Below are positions 9,844-20,235 of a stretch of 64,000 nucleotides of DNA, one piece after another (positions within the stretch are counted from its first letter, which is position 1; every line of letters begins with the position of its first letter). Source of the stretch: Acinetobacter calcoaceticus (GTDB taxonomy: Bacteria > Pseudomonadota > Gammaproteobacteria > Pseudomonadales > Moraxellaceae); NCBI RefSeq assembly GCF_016508255.1, contig NZ_JADVKT010000001.1:682001-746000 (forward strand). Reading direction: 5' to 3'. The notes beneath the pieces are model-generated. The model made no database searches. It had not been told where the DNA came from and saw only the letters and a list, made by a program, of their open reading frames with translations. The position numbers were made by a program, and so were the translations under genes.

Positions 9844-10914
9844 TTATTTCTTCGATCTCAACACGGATAAATACTCTTGAACCGCTTGATTATGCGCTTG
9901 CAAATTTGCCGTAAATTTATGGCCACCATTGCCAGTTGCTACAAAATAAACATTATTTGAGTCATCTGGATGTAATGCAGCCTCAATTGCTTTTTGACTT
10001 GGTAAAGCAATTGGAGTTGGTGGTAACCCATTAATTGTATAAGTATTATATGGTGTTGGAGTACGTAAGTCTTCGCGAGTAATGTTACCCTTATAGTTCT
10101 CACCCATACCATAAATCACGGTTGGGTCTGTTTGTAGACGCATGCCAATTTTTAGACGTCGTACAAATACACCAGATACTTGCTCAAGCTCACTATCTAA
10201 ACTTGTTTCTTTTTCAACAATTGAAGCCATGATTAAAGCTTCATACTTATCTTTATAAGGTAGGTTTGGTGCACGATTTGCCCAAGCCGTATCTAAAGCT
10301 TTCATTTGATGGTGATATAAATCGGTAAGGATTTTTTTATCAGTCTCACCCTTGGCAAAGAAATAAGTATTAGGCGCAAATAAACCTTCAGGGTGATGAT
10401 AGGAAATTCCTAAAGCCTTCATAAGCTGATCATCGGGTAAATCTAATATTGTATTTTTTACATTCTTATCGTGCTTTAAAGCAGTGATGAGCTGTTTAAA
10501 AGTCGTACCTTCAATGACCAAAACACGATTCATCTGAGCATTATCCGCATTAGATAACATCTCTAATACTTGTCTTACGCTCATTCCCTGCTCAACTTCA
10601 TATACACCAGCTTTCATGCTGTCATGAATCATAAATCGTTGATAAAGTTTAAGTACAATGGGGAAATGGATTTTGTTTTCTTTGGCTAAGCGATCAATAA
10701 AACCAGAATAGGTTTCACCAGATGTAATTGATAGCATCTGCTTTTTCCCTTCTATTGAATAAGCTTTAAATAAGCTTGACCATAAAATGGCAAAAATAGA
10801 AACTAAAACAATAAAAAGACCAATCAAAACCAAGCGCTTAGATTTTTTAGGAGCTTGTTTTTTGTTATTTTTCTTGGCATTTTTTGCTTTCGCATTTACA
10901 GGTGGCTTCGGCAT
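9844..10914 (-). CDS. mltG: Endolytic murein transglycosylase MltG (YceG)
   Basis: Inner-membrane lytic transglycosylase that cleaves nascent glycan strands and is thought to release chains from the synthetic machinery. A very basic N-terminus is followed by one membrane segment (about residues 28-52), a LysM-like region and the YceG domain. The catalytic Glu is in IMASIVEKET. Length 356 residues. Start: ATG 10914, one base after the pabC stop, so translation is probably coupled. Confidence 0.94.
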   Translation of the reverse strand: MPKPPVNAKAKNAKKNNKKQAPKKSKRLVLIGLFIVLVSIFAILWSSLFKAYSIEGKKQMLSITSGETYSGFIDRLAKENKIHFPIVLKLYQRFMIHDSMKAGVYEVEQGMSVRQVLEMLSNADNAQMNRVLVIEGTTFKQLITALKHDKNVKNTILDLPDDQLMKALGISYHHPEGLFAPNTYFFAKGETDKKILTDLYHHQMKALDTAWANRAPNLPYKDKYEALIMASIVEKETSLDSELEQVSGVFVRRLKIGMRLQTDPTVIYGMGENYKGNITREDLRTPTPYNTYTINGLPPTPIALPSQKAIEAALHPDDSNNVYFVATGNGGHKFTANLQAHNQAVQEYLSVLRSKK

Positions 10915-10915
10915 A

Positions 10916-11728
10916 TTAATGAATCTGATTTAAGTTAAGGATATGAAATAAATCTATGCATGCCTGTGTGTCTAGCGTTTTCTCTCCTAAATGAGTGACC
11001 ACTCGCATAGGATTTAAAGCATTACAAAAGAACAGACTTTGTATTTCAGATACTTCATCTAGCTCAATTACACGTAATTCACAGGCAATATCATGGTGCT
11101 GCATGCGCGCCAAAATTTCTGCCCGCATTACACCGTGGACGCCATTATAGCGAAGTTCAGGTGTAATCCATCTATCATTTAAACGAATAAAACAATTACT
11201 ACTGACCCCTTCAACAATATAACCTTGTACATCAGTAACTAATGCTTCAGCCCATCCTAATTGATCTGCTTCTTTTTTTAGCAACACTTGCTCAAGACGG
11301 TTTAAAGATTTGAGCCCGACCAAACTCGGCATGGTTAAACCTAAGGCCTGATTTAAAACACCACACTGGATAAAGTCCGGCTGAAATGGCGCTAAAGCTT
11401 TCGGATAAAACCAGATATAAATATCAGCCTGATGCTTTGGTAAGCTATAACCTCTATCTCCTTCCCCACGGCTAATAACAATTTTTAAAGTGCCGTTGAG
11501 TACAAGATGCTGCTTTTTTAATTGCTGTAAACTCTGTTCTATTAATTCAAAATCTATTGTTAAAAACAATTTTTGACATGCCAGTTTTAGGCGTTCCCAG
11601 TGTCTTACTTTAAGTTCAATTTGATTTTCAAAAACACGAATTGTCGTAAAGCATCCATCTCCATAATGAAATGCTCGATCCAGTAAAGGAATAGTCTCAA
11701 CAGGTTGCCCATTTTTAAAACACCACAT
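10916..11728 (-). CDS. pabC: Aminodeoxychorismate lyase
   Basis: PLP fold-IV enzyme that converts 4-amino-4-deoxychorismate to 4-aminobenzoate and pyruvate for folate synthesis. RAFHYGDGCFTT, the Schiff-base lysine in GLKSLNRLEQVLL and the VEGVSSNCF loop are all visible. The frame continues upstream to 11779, but ATG 11728 has a very strong AAGGGGGGG ribosome site seven to eight bases upstream and gives 270 residues, typical for PabC. First gene of pabC-mltG-tmk. Confidence 0.92.
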   Translation of the reverse strand: MWCFKNGQPVETIPLLDRAFHYGDGCFTTIRVFENQIELKVRHWERLKLACQKLFLTIDFELIEQSLQQLKKQHLVLNGTLKIVISRGEGDRGYSLPKHQADIYIWFYPKALAPFQPDFIQCGVLNQALGLTMPSLVGLKSLNRLEQVLLKKEADQLGWAEALVTDVQGYIVEGVSSNCFIRLNDRWITPELRYNGVHGVMRAEILARMQHHDIACELRVIELDEVSEIQSLFFCNALNPMRVVTHLGEKTLDTQACIDLFHILNLNQIH

Positions 11729-11950
11729 GTTCAATCCCCCCCTTTGCTTAAAACTATCCAACAATACAACACCTTTCATTTAAATAATAAATGACTGATT
11801 TTAAAAAATTATACCGATTTGGTATCTACTTTTGAAACTTGTTGTATATCAAGATTTAAGAATAACTTATCTATTTTTACTATTTCTATATTTTTCATAT
11901 TAAATTCGTTTTTTATTATTTTTTTAGAATAAAGACTAGCGCTATTCTGC

Positions 11951-11967
11951 GTTCATGTTTTGAACAT
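11951..11967. promoter_or_regulatory. Short inverted repeat upstream of sulfate-binding protein gene
   Basis: GTTCA-N5-TGAAC overlaps ATGTT-TTG-AACAT between 11951 and 11967, about 26 bases before the sbp start. It could be an operator or a leader hairpin. No consensus for CysB is clear enough to assign it. Confidence 0.25.
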
Positions 11968-11992
11968 TTCATATTTTTTGAGGACTTATCTC

Positions 11993-13000
11993 ATGCGTTT
12001 TTCTCAATTAAAAGTCGGGGTTATTGCTGCATTACTTTCAGTTTCATCCTTTGCAGCTCAAGAATTCTTAAACGTTTCTTACGATCCAACTCGAGAGTTA
12101 TATACAGATTTCAATAAACAGTTTGGTGCTTACTGGAAACAGCGTACTGGACAAGATATTGAGTTTAAACAATCACACGGTGGATCTGGAAAACAGGCCC
12201 GTGCTGTTATTGATGGCTTAAATGCAGATGTAGTGACATTGGCACTTGCAGCGGATATCGATGAAATTGCTGTAAAAGCAAAATTACTGCCAACTGACTG
12301 GCAGAAAAAGTTACCGCAAAACTCTACACCATACACCTCAACAATCGTGTTTTTAGTTCGTAAGGGTAACCCTAAACAAATTAAGGACTGGGGTGATTTA
12401 ATCAAACCAGGCGTAGAAATTATTACCCCAAACCCGAAAACTTCTGGTGGCGCTCGCTGGAACTATCTGGCTGCTTGGGCTTGGGCAAAACATCAAGCAG
12501 GTGGTAACGATGCAAAAGCTCAAGAATTTGTCCGCCAAATTTATAAACACACTAAAGTTTTAGACTCAGGTGCGCGTGGTGCAACCACGACTTTTGCTGA
12601 ACGTGGCATTGGTGATGTATTGCTAGCTTGGGAAAACGAAGCACATTTAGCTACCCGCGAACAACCAGGCAAGTTTGAAATTATTACACCATCCCTTTCC
12701 ATTTTAGCTGAACCACCAGTTGCAGTTGTTGAGAAAAATGCCACTAAAAAAGGCAACTTAACGATTGCTAAAGGTTACCTCAACTACTTGTATTCACCAG
12801 CTGGCCAAGAAATTGCAGCACGTAACTTCTACCGCCCGCGTAATGCAGCCGTTCTTAAGAAATATAGCAACGTATTTAAACCATTGAAACTCGTTACGAT
12901 CGACAAAGAGTTTGGCGGTTGGACCAAGGTTCAAAAACAACATTTCGACAATGGTGGTGTTTTTGATCAAATCGTGAAAATCAATAGTGCAGAGAAGTAA
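11993..13000 (+). CDS. sbp: Periplasmic sulfate-binding protein of ABC transporter
   Basis: Captures sulfate (or thiosulfate) in the periplasm and delivers it to the CysTWA transporter. The signal peptide is about MRFSQLKV...SSFA with cleavage near AAQ. Mature sequence starts [16 protein letters not shown], the family hallmark, and [13 protein letters not shown] is a ligand-binding region. Length 335 residues. The open frame begins at TTG 11960, but ATG 11993 has AGGA nine bases upstream and begins the signal peptide. First gene of the sulfate cluster. Sbp and CysP are paralogues; I cannot separate them with certainty. Confidence 0.92.
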   Translation: MRFSQLKVGVIAALLSVSSFAAQEFLNVSYDPTRELYTDFNKQFGAYWKQRTGQDIEFKQSHGGSGKQARAVIDGLNADVVTLALAADIDEIAVKAKLLPTDWQKKLPQNSTPYTSTIVFLVRKGNPKQIKDWGDLIKPGVEIITPNPKTSGGARWNYLAAWAWAKHQAGGNDAKAQEFVRQIYKHTKVLDSGARGATTTFAERGIGDVLLAWENEAHLATREQPGKFEIITPSLSILAEPPVAVVEKNATKKGNLTIAKGYLNYLYSPAGQEIAARNFYRPRNAAVLKKYSNVFKPLKLVTIDKEFGGWTKVQKQHFDNGGVFDQIVKINSAEK

Positions 13001-13030
13001 TTCTTTGTACTAAAGATAAGGAGAACAGAC

Positions 13031-13639
13031 ATGATTCACACTGTAATTGTTCCAGGTGTAGGTGGAAGTGAACATCAGCATTGGCAATCTTGGTTGCAGC
13101 GTAAACTCGTGTCTAGTTCTCGCGTTGAGCAAAAAAACTGGGATAGACCTGTATTAAGTGAATGGGTTGAGCAATTCGTTAAAACAGTTCAAGTAGCCCC
13201 AGCTGCTGTACAAATTGTTGCGCATAGCTTTGGTTGTTTAACAAGTGTAGCTGCTCTAGCTGAACATCCAGAGTTAAAAACCCGAGTTAAGAAACTTATT
13301 TTGGTCGCTCCAGCAAATCCAGCACGCTTTGGGGAAGCAGGGTTTGCTCGTCATAGTTTGACCGACTTCAAAGCGTATTTTCATCAATTAAAGATTGATG
13401 TGCCAACATCCTTACTCATTAGTGAAAATGATCCGTGGCTCGGCTTTTTTGATGCTTTGCAACTTGCGAAATCATGGAAATTAAATCCAGTTAATCTTGG
13501 TGAAGTTGGTCATATTAATGTTGCCTCAGGTTTTGGCCCATTTCCAGATTTGCTGAATTATTTGATTCCAGAAGATTCGATGTGTAGCCACTCATCTATC
13601 GACCCGGTAAAAACTCATTTCTCTTTGAAATTTGCTTAA
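13031..13639 (+). CDS. Small serine hydrolase, RBBP9/YdeN-like alpha/beta hydrolase
   Basis: 202 residues. The nucleophile elbow AHSFGC (Ser near residue 67), an Asp in SENDPW and a His in GHINVASGFG form a plausible triad. The opening VPGVGGSEHQHWQSW is typical of the RBBP9/DUF1234-type serine hydrolases. It starts 30 bases after the binding-protein gene, with AAGGAG upstream, and is followed 80 bases later by cysT, so it is embedded in the sulfate-uptake operon. The substrate is unknown; a role in releasing sulfur from an ester is an inference from position only. Confidence 0.82.
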   Translation: MIHTVIVPGVGGSEHQHWQSWLQRKLVSSSRVEQKNWDRPVLSEWVEQFVKTVQVAPAAVQIVAHSFGCLTSVAALAEHPELKTRVKKLILVAPANPARFGEAGFARHSLTDFKAYFHQLKIDVPTSLLISENDPWLGFFDALQLAKSWKLNPVNLGEVGHINVASGFGPFPDLLNYLIPEDSMCSHSSIDPVKTHFSLKFA

Positions 13640-13719
13640 TACCCAACTTTATATCTCACCGTTTATCTTTATTTATTCGCTTACTGGTTTCAGCAGGCTT
13701 TTCTCTTTGAGGAAATATC

Positions 13720-14553
13720 ATGTCGCAGCGATCCCGAGTGCTGCCTGGGTTTGGTCTATCTTTGGGCTTCACCCTCGCCTATGTGTCTTTTATTGTGCTT
13801 ATTCCATTAGCCGCAGTCTTTATCAAATCATTTGGAATTGGATGGGATGGATTATGGGAAATTTTAACGTCTGAACGTATTTTAAAGTCGCTTCAACTTA
13901 GCTTTAGTTCAGCATTAATTGCAGCTTTTATTAACGTCGTGTTTGGCTTACTGCTCGCTTGGTGTCTTGTACGTTATAACTTTCCCGGAAAACGTCTTGT
14001 AGATGCTTTAGTAGATCTACCCTTTGCTCTACCGACAGCAGTTGCAGGTATTGCATTAACTTCACTCTATGCCCCTACAGGCTGGATTGGTCAATATCTA
14101 CAACCTCTAGGTATTGAGGTTGCTTATACGCCAATTGGTATTACTCTGGCATTAGTCTTCATTGGTATTCCATTCATTGTACGGACAGTTCAGCCTGTAC
14201 TGAGTGATATCGAAACTGAGCTTGAAGAAGCTGCTTCAGCCCTTGGCGCAAATCGCTGGCAGACCATTACTAAAATTATTTTACCAATATTACTACCAGC
14301 TCTGTTCACAGGATTTGCTTTAGCATTTGCCCGAGGCGTGGGTGAATATGGTTCAGTTATTTTTATTGCGGGTAACCAACCGTTTAAAACAGAAATTGCT
14401 CCACTCATGATCATTTCACGTCTTGAAGAATATGATTATGCAGGTGCAACAACGATTGCTGCGGTCATGTTAGTTCTCTCTTTCATCATTTTATTTGCCA
14501 TTAATTTACTTCAAGCATGGGCAAACCGTCGTACAGGGAGAAATATCACATGA
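13720..14553 (+). CDS. cysT: Sulfate ABC transporter permease CysT (CysU)
   Basis: Inner-membrane channel subunit of the sulfate/thiosulfate importer. Six hydrophobic segments span the 277 residues, and the cytoplasmic EAA loop reads [20 protein letters not shown], which docks on CysA. Start: ATG 13720 with TTGAGGAAA upstream. Its stop overlaps the cysW start (ATGA, 14550-14553). Confidence 0.94.
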   Translation: MSQRSRVLPGFGLSLGFTLAYVSFIVLIPLAAVFIKSFGIGWDGLWEILTSERILKSLQLSFSSALIAAFINVVFGLLLAWCLVRYNFPGKRLVDALVDLPFALPTAVAGIALTSLYAPTGWIGQYLQPLGIEVAYTPIGITLALVFIGIPFIVRTVQPVLSDIETELEEAASALGANRWQTITKIILPILLPALFTGFALAFARGVGEYGSVIFIAGNQPFKTEIAPLMIISRLEEYDYAGATTIAAVMLVLSFIILFAINLLQAWANRRTGRNIT

Positions 14554-15434
14554 ACCTACATACTGACAGCAATGCACTCGCGTTTAAGTTGCAATCACGG
14601 GATGCAACACGCGAACCAACTTGGGTACGTTACACGCTTATTACCGTGGCTCTGATTTTTTTCCTAGGCTGCCTGATGTTGCCCCTTATTCTGGTTTTTG
14701 TAGAAGCATTTAAACAAGGACTTGAAGTCTATGTTCAAGCTTTGATTGATCCAGACACCCTATCGGCGGTGAAATTAACCTTATTAACAGCAGCAATTGC
14801 TGTTCCGATTAACGTGATATTTGGTGTGGGTGCCGCCTGGGCTGTCTCTAAGTTCCAGTTTAAAGGTAAGGCAATTTTAACCACCATCATTGATATGCCT
14901 TTTTCGGTTTCACCCGTTATTGCAGGTTTAATGATTGTATTGATTTTTGGTGCACAAGGTTGGTTAGGTGGCTGGTTAATGGATCATGACATCAAAATTT
15001 TGTATGCCGTACCTGGAATTGTCTTAGCAACCATTTTTATTACCGTTCCCTTTGTCGCGCGTGAGTTAATTCCACTCATGGAAGCTCAAGGAACTGAAGA
15101 AGAAGAAGCAGCGATTGTACTGGGTGCATCGGGATGGCAAACCTTTTGGAAAGTGACACTTCCCAACATTAAATGGGGTTTGATTTACGGCGTGATTCTA
15201 TGTAATGCCCGTGCAATGGGTGAGTTTGGCGCAGTATCAGTGGTTTCTGGTCACATTCGTGGTGAAACCAATACCCTGCCACTTCATGTCGAAATTTTAT
15301 ATAACGAGTACACCTTTAGCGCAGCGTTTGCCGTGTCCTCATTACTTGCTTTCTTAGCTCTGTTAACACTGGTATTAAAAACGTGGTTAGAACTACATCA
15401 AGATAAACCACAACCACATTCAACTGATTCGTAA
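14550..15434 (+). CDS. cysW: Sulfate ABC transporter permease CysW
   Basis: Second channel subunit, 294 residues, with about six membrane segments and an EAA loop reading [20 protein letters not shown]. The frame is open from 14517, but ATG 14550 is preceded by GGGAGAAA and forms a four-base ATGA overlap with cysT, which supports coupled translation. Together with CysT it forms the heterodimeric pore. Confidence 0.94.
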   Translation: MNLHTDSNALAFKLQSRDATREPTWVRYTLITVALIFFLGCLMLPLILVFVEAFKQGLEVYVQALIDPDTLSAVKLTLLTAAIAVPINVIFGVGAAWAVSKFQFKGKAILTTIIDMPFSVSPVIAGLMIVLIFGAQGWLGGWLMDHDIKILYAVPGIVLATIFITVPFVARELIPLMEAQGTEEEEAAIVLGASGWQTFWKVTLPNIKWGLIYGVILCNARAMGEFGAVSVVSGHIRGETNTLPLHVEILYNEYTFSAAFAVSSLLAFLALLTLVLKTWLELHQDKPQPHSTDS

Positions 15435-15445
15435 GGAATGAAATC

Positions 15446-16507
15446 ATGAGTATTCAAGTTAAAAATATTGAAAAACACTTTGGTGCATTCCATGCGCTTA
15501 AAAATATTTCCCTAGATTTTCCAGAAGGTGAACTAGTTGCCCTACTCGGCCCATCTGGTTGCGGTAAAACAACTCTACTTCGTATTATTGCTGGCCTAGA
15601 GTCAGCCGATGGTGGTCAAGTACTACTTGAAGGTGAAGATGCGACCAATGTACATGTGCGTGAGCGTCAGGTTGGCTTTGTATTTCAGCACTATGCTTTA
15701 TTTCGTCACATGACAGTATTTGACAATATTGCCTTTGGTTTGCGTGTTCGTCCTCGTGCAACGCGTCCTTCAGAAGCTGAAATTAAAAAACGTGTCACTC
15801 GTTTACTTGATTTGGTTCAACTTGGATTTTTAGCAGACCGTTACCCTGCCCAGCTTTCTGGCGGACAACGTCAGCGTATTGCTTTAGCCCGTGCCTTGGC
15901 AGTAGAGCCGCGAGTCTTATTACTTGATGAACCATTTGGTGCACTAGATGCCAAAGTCCGTAAGGAGTTACGCCGCTGGTTACGCAACTTACATGATGAA
16001 TTGCATATTACTTCAATTTTTGTGACACATGATCAGGAAGAAGCACTTGAGGTGGCGGATCAGATTATTGTAATGAATAAAGGTAATGTCGAGCAGATTG
16101 GCTCACCTCGTGAAGTTTATGAAAAACCGTCAACACCATTTGTATTTGATTTCTTGGGTCAGGCAAATCGTTTTGAAGGTGAGAACACAGGCGGTATTAT
16201 CCGTATTGGCAATGACCGTATTCAATTACCAACGGCAGTTGAGGCACCTCAAGGAAAAGTGATTGCTTTTGCCCGTCCAGATGAGTTACATATTCATTCG
16301 CAACCGCAAGCGAATACCATTGAAGCGACTTTTGTACGTGAAATCTGGATTGCTGGAAAAGTTGTGGCGGAATTACAAGATCGTAATGGACGTTTAATTG
16401 AGATTGCTCTGAGCAATGAAACTGCAAAACTACATGCATTTAAACCCAATCAAACCGTTTGGGTAAGTGCATCTCAACTGCACTTATTTGCAGATCAAGT
16501 TGCTTAA
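15446..16507 (+). CDS. cysA: Sulfate/thiosulfate ABC transporter ATPase CysA
   Basis: Drives sulfate import through CysTW. Walker A GPSGCGKT is at residues 35-42, the signature LSGGQ at 137-141 and Walker B LLLDEP at about 158-163, followed by the H-loop histidine in [10 protein letters not shown]-terminal TOBE-like domain (from about residue 235) may sense substrate. Length 353 residues. It lies 12 bases after cysW, with AAGGAATG upstream. Confidence 0.96.
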   Translation: MSIQVKNIEKHFGAFHALKNISLDFPEGELVALLGPSGCGKTTLLRIIAGLESADGGQVLLEGEDATNVHVRERQVGFVFQHYALFRHMTVFDNIAFGLRVRPRATRPSEAEIKKRVTRLLDLVQLGFLADRYPAQLSGGQRQRIALARALAVEPRVLLLDEPFGALDAKVRKELRRWLRNLHDELHITSIFVTHDQEEALEVADQIIVMNKGNVEQIGSPREVYEKPSTPFVFDFLGQANRFEGENTGGIIRIGNDRIQLPTAVEAPQGKVIAFARPDELHIHSQPQANTIEATFVREIWIAGKVVAELQDRNGRLIEIALSNETAKLHAFKPNQTVWVSASQLHLFADQVA

Positions 16508-16535
16508 GAAATATATTTGGTAAGGAAAAGTGTAA

Positions 16536-17459
16536 ATGAACTTTCAACAATTAAGAATTATCCGAGAAACTGTACGCCAAAACTTTAACCTAACCGAAGC
16601 ATCGGCTGCACTCTACACGTCTCAATCGGGTGTAAGTAAACATATTAAAGATTTAGAAGATGAGCTAGGTGTACAACTTTTTATACGAAAAGGTAAACGT
16701 CTTTTAGGTTTAACCGAACCAGGTCAATCTCTTCTTGGCATCGTTGAACGCATGTTAGTTGATGCTGAAAATATTAAACGTCTTGCAGAAGACTTTAATA
16801 AAGTTGATGAAGGGACATTAACGATCGCAACTACCCATACTCAGGCACGTTATGTACTGCCTCCGATCGTCAATCAATTTAAGAAGTTATTCCCTAAAGT
16901 TCATTTGATTTTACAACAAGCCAGCCCTGTTGAAATTTCAGAAATGCTCTTACAAGGTGAGGCAGATATTGGAATTGCAACTGAGTCTTTAACGACCGAA
17001 GAAAATCTTGCTAGTATTCCGTACTATCAATGGCAACACAGTATTATCACACCGCAAAATCACCCTTTAGTGAAGGCAGACAAGATTACGCTTGAACTTT
17101 TAGCGGACTATCCACTTATTACTTATCATGGTGGTTTTACAGGCCGATCTAAAATTGACAAAGCTTTCGAAGAAGCTCACCTCGATGCAGATATCGTAAT
17201 GTCAGCTCTTGATGCGGACGTTATCAAGACTTATGTCGAATTGGGTATGGGAGTCGGAATTGTCAATGATGTGGCCTATGACACAGAACGTGATCATCGT
17301 TTAAAACAAACTAAAACTGATATTTTTGGTGTCAATACAACATGGATTGCGGTTCGTAAAGGACACTTACTACGTGGTTACGGCTACGAATTTATTTCTC
17401 TATGCTCACCTGACGCTGATATTAAAGCACTGAAAAAAATTGCTTATCCAGATGAATAA
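16536..17459 (+). CDS. cysB: CysB-type LysR transcriptional activator
   Basis: LysR regulator that, with N-acetylserine as inducer, activates sulfur assimilation genes. The winged helix-turn-helix at residues 1-65 contains ASAALYTSQSGVSKHIKDLE, and the effector domain (TTHTQARYVLPP onward) matches CysB/Cbl proteins. Length 307 residues. It lies 28 bases after cysA, with AAGGAAAA upstream, so it is probably in the operon it controls. CysB and Cbl are close paralogues; the choice between them is not certain. Confidence 0.92.
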   Translation: MNFQQLRIIRETVRQNFNLTEASAALYTSQSGVSKHIKDLEDELGVQLFIRKGKRLLGLTEPGQSLLGIVERMLVDAENIKRLAEDFNKVDEGTLTIATTHTQARYVLPPIVNQFKKLFPKVHLILQQASPVEISEMLLQGEADIGIATESLTTEENLASIPYYQWQHSIITPQNHPLVKADKITLELLADYPLITYHGGFTGRSKIDKAFEEAHLDADIVMSALDADVIKTYVELGMGVGIVNDVAYDTERDHRLKQTKTDIFGVNTTWIAVRKGHLLRGYGYEFISLCSPDADIKALKKIAYPDE

Positions 17460-17470
17460 AAATTAAGAAA

Positions 17471-17500
17471 AAATAAAAGAGCGAGATCGCTCTTTTATTT
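17471..17500. terminator. Terminator after cysB
   Basis: A 13-base stem (17471-17483 with 17488-17500, loop AGAT) is followed by TTTTACC on the plus strand. It ends the sulfate operon. Confidence 0.85.
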
Positions 17501-17508
17501 TTACCTAT

Positions 17509-17536
17509 AAAAAAACGAGCCGAAGCTCGTTTTTTT
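17509..17536. terminator. Terminator after carO
   Basis: A 12-base stem (17509-17520 with 17525-17536, loop CGAA) with A and T runs on both sides. It lies eight bases from the carO stop on the minus strand and can work in both directions. It is back to back with the cysB terminator. Confidence 0.87.
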
Positions 17537-17544
17537 AGTATTTA

Positions 17545-18273
17545 TTACCAGAAGAAGTTCACACCAACTTTACCAACTGGTAACCATTGGTATTTGTCAT
17601 CGTTACGGATTTTATTTTCTTCAGCGCGCAAATCTTTATCAAAGTCAGCACCGTTAACATTAACAAATGTACCATTTGATTTAAGATTTACAGTTGGGTT
17701 ACCTGTGTAATATGCACCCACCTCACCAAATACGCCCCAGTTCTTATTGATCTTAGGTGCAAAACCTAAACCTACATAAGGGGCAATATCATTTTTATAA
17801 CTTAATTTACCATCCACTGAACCATTAAAGTTATAATTATTACCATTTACTTTAATAGTACCGTCTTGTGAACGTTTAGTTAAATCATAGTCATTGTCTA
17901 AGTAAGCAGCACCCGCAGCTACATATAAAGCCTGAGCCCAACGGTTAGTACTTGCACCCCATGGACGAATCTCAGCATTTAAATAAACGTTACTATTATC
18001 CATATCTAAGTCGTACTTAGTGCCATTTACTGACACATCATCACGCCAAGACACGTTACCACCGTTATAACCCAATGCTAAGCCAACGTATGGGTTTGCT
18101 TGCCATAATAAAGCACCACCGTAACCTGTAGTACCAGCCTCAGCACGAACACCTACTGGAATTAATTGGTTTTTATCGAATGCATAGCTGTCATGAACAA
18201 CAGCTTCATCTGCCATTGCAGCACCAGCAGCAAATAAAGCTGTAGTTGTCACTAAAACACGTAATACTTTCAT
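17545..18273 (-). CDS. carO: CarO-type outer membrane protein
   Basis: I recognise this as CarO, the roughly 25-29 kDa outer membrane protein of Acinetobacter linked to carbapenem susceptibility and proposed to take up basic amino acids. The signal peptide MKVLRVLVTTTALFAAG ends AMA, and the mature protein starts DEAVVHDSYAFDKNQ. The body is alternating amphipathic strands ending in an aromatic residue (GVNFFW), as beta-barrels do. ATG 18273 has a strong GAGGAGAAAA site; the frame open to 18321 is upstream noise. Length 242 residues. No disruption is seen. The segment after SQDGTIKV is the part that varies between alleles. Confidence 0.88.
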   Translation of the reverse strand: MKVLRVLVTTTALFAAGAAMADEAVVHDSYAFDKNQLIPVGVRAEAGTTGYGGALLWQANPYVGLALGYNGGNVSWRDDVSVNGTKYDLDMDNSNVYLNAEIRPWGASTNRWAQALYVAAGAAYLDNDYDLTKRSQDGTIKVNGNNYNFNGSVDGKLSYKNDIAPYVGLGFAPKINKNWGVFGEVGAYYTGNPTVNLKSNGTFVNVNGADFDKDLRAEENKIRNDDKYQWLPVGKVGVNFFW

Positions 18274-18564
18274 AGTTTTCTCCTCAAAAGGCTTTGTTTC
18301 TAATTTTTCAGCTTGTGACAAAAATTATATTCAAGAGCATAGAGTCTTTTTTATACAAAAACTGCTGGATTTCTGTTATTTTTTGATACAAATTGAGTTA
18401 AATTTTTATTTTCAAATCATTTTTTTGTAAAAAATACTTGATTATCTAATAAGCTTATTTTCATTTAACTTATTTATATCCTCGATTAAACGTAACACGT
18501 TTTTTCAAAGATTCTTGTCACAAATTAGTGTAAAATCTTTAAAATTTTTTATGGAAGGAAGATC

Positions 18565-19386
18565 ATGTCTCAGCTTTCTACGATCATTGAGCAAGCATTT
18601 GAAGACCGCGCAAATTTTACTGCAGCAGATTGCTCAAGCGAAATCCGCCAAGCTGTTGAAGAAGCAATTGCTGGTTTAGATAACGGTACTCTTCGAGTTG
18701 CTGAAAAAATCAATGGTGAATGGGTTGTTCATCAATGGTTAAAAAAAGCTGTTTTATTATCATTTAAACTAAATGACAATAAACCAATCGAGTCATGTGA
18801 TCTTCGTTTCTACGATAAAGTTGAAACTAAATTCTCTGGTTGGACTGAAGACCAATTTAAAGCAGCAGGTGTTCGTGTTGTTCCCCCTGCTGTAGCGCGT
18901 CGTGGTAGCTTCCAAGCTAAAAACGTAGTGTTAATGCCTTCTTATGTCAACATTGGCGCTTATGTAGATGAAGGCACAATGGTAGATACATGGGCAACTG
19001 TAGGTTCATGTGCTCAAATCGGTAAAAATGTTCACTTATCTGGTGGTGTTGGTATTGGTGGTGTTTTAGAGCCATTACAAGCAAACCCAACTATTATTGA
19101 AGACAACTGCTTTATCGGTGCGCGTTCAGAAATCGTTGAAGGCGTTATTGTTGAAGAAGGCTCAGTCATTTCAATGGGCGTTTTCATTGGTCAATCAACT
19201 AAAATTTATGACCGCGAAACTGGCGAAATCCATTATGGTCGTGTACCAGCAGGTTCAGTTGTAGTTTCAGGCAGCTTGCCATCTAAATGCGGTACTTACA
19301 GCTTATACGCTGCAATTATTGTGAAAAAAGTTGATGCAAAAACACGTGCGAAAACAAGTTTGAACGATTTGTTACGCGCTGACTAA
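18565..19386 (+). CDS. dapD: Tetrahydrodipicolinate N-succinyltransferase
   Basis: Transfers succinyl from succinyl-CoA to tetrahydrodipicolinate in lysine and diaminopimelate synthesis. The 273-residue length is standard. A left-handed beta-helix of hexapeptide repeats runs from about residue 110 to 235 (for example [12 protein letters not shown] and [13 protein letters not shown]). Start: ATG 18565 with GGAAGG upstream. It is followed by its own terminator. Confidence 0.97.
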   Translation: MSQLSTIIEQAFEDRANFTAADCSSEIRQAVEEAIAGLDNGTLRVAEKINGEWVVHQWLKKAVLLSFKLNDNKPIESCDLRFYDKVETKFSGWTEDQFKAAGVRVVPPAVARRGSFQAKNVVLMPSYVNIGAYVDEGTMVDTWATVGSCAQIGKNVHLSGGVGIGGVLEPLQANPTIIEDNCFIGARSEIVEGVIVEEGSVISMGVFIGQSTKIYDRETGEIHYGRVPAGSVVVSGSLPSKCGTYSLYAAIIVKKVDAKTRAKTSLNDLLRAD

Positions 19387-19424
19387 TTTGCTATAACTCT
19401 CTTGCGGAGCTTTAATCGCTCCTC

Positions 19425-19462
19425 ATCTCTACGGTCCAACTGATCGTAGAGATTTTATTTTT
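19425..19462 (+). terminator. Terminator after dapD
   Basis: A nine-base stem ATCTCTACG/CGTAGAGAT (19425-19433 with 19445-19453) with an 11-base loop is followed by a T-rich tail. It separates dapD from queE. Confidence 0.75.
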
Positions 19463-19484
19463 TATATAGTGTGGTATTTCTAGA

Positions 19485-20195
19485 ATGGCTTCCTTACGTT
19501 CCTCTGCAATTCCTGTCTCTGACCCTGCGTCTGGTTTACGCATTACCGAGATTTTTTACTCGTTGCAGGGTGAAGCGAATGCTTCTGGTTTACCGACTGT
19601 ATTCATTCGCTTAACAGGCTGCCCACTACGTTGTAGTTACTGTGATACGACTTATTCTTTTGAAGGCGGAGAACGTTTTTCGCTTGAACATATCATTGAA
19701 ACAGCTAAACAGTATCAAACACCTTATATTTGTGTCACTGGTGGCGAACCATTAGCACAACCAAACTGTTTGATTCTATTACAACGCCTATGTGAAGCAG
19801 GCTTTGATGTTTCTTTAGAAACCAGTGGCGCACTTGATGTCTCAAAAGTAGATTCGCGTGTTTCTAAAGTTCTCGATTTAAAAACTCCAACTTCTGGTGA
19901 GGAACATCGCAACCTCATCAGCAACCTTGACCATTTAACTGCACATGACCAAATTAAATTCGTCATTTGTAACCGTGAAGATTATGAATGGTCAAAGCAA
20001 CAAGTTGAAAAATATCAACTGCATAAAAAAGTCAGTACCGTTTGGTTCTCCCCTGCCTTTGCAGTTGAAAAAGGTGCTGTTGGCCTGCCACGTCTAGCAC
20101 GTGATCTGGCACAGTGGATACTTGATGATAAACTCCTTGTTCGCTTCCAACTACAGTTACATAAACTGCTTTGGAACGATGAATCAGGTCGTTAA
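19485..20195 (+). CDS. queE: 7-carboxy-7-deazaguanine synthase
   Basis: Radical SAM enzyme of queuosine biosynthesis that contracts 6-carboxytetrahydropterin to carboxydeazaguanine. The cluster-binding motif reads CPLRCSYC (Cx3Cx2C) at about residues 47-54, and TGGEPLAQPNC is the SAM-binding GGE motif. Length 236 residues. It is followed 40 bases later by queC, the next enzyme of the pathway. Confidence 0.94.
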   Translation: MASLRSSAIPVSDPASGLRITEIFYSLQGEANASGLPTVFIRLTGCPLRCSYCDTTYSFEGGERFSLEHIIETAKQYQTPYICVTGGEPLAQPNCLILLQRLCEAGFDVSLETSGALDVSKVDSRVSKVLDLKTPTSGEEHRNLISNLDHLTAHDQIKFVICNREDYEWSKQQVEKYQLHKKVSTVWFSPAFAVEKGAVGLPRLARDLAQWILDDKLLVRFQLQLHKLLWNDESGR

Positions 20196-20235
20196 TCACT
20201 CAATAAAATAAATCATTCCGAATATGGAGAAAAAT

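Noticed and set aside
13632..13874. 80-residue frame overlapping the cysT start
   Set aside because: It is in another frame across the hydrolase end and the cysT N-terminus; cysT has the ribosome site and the family match.
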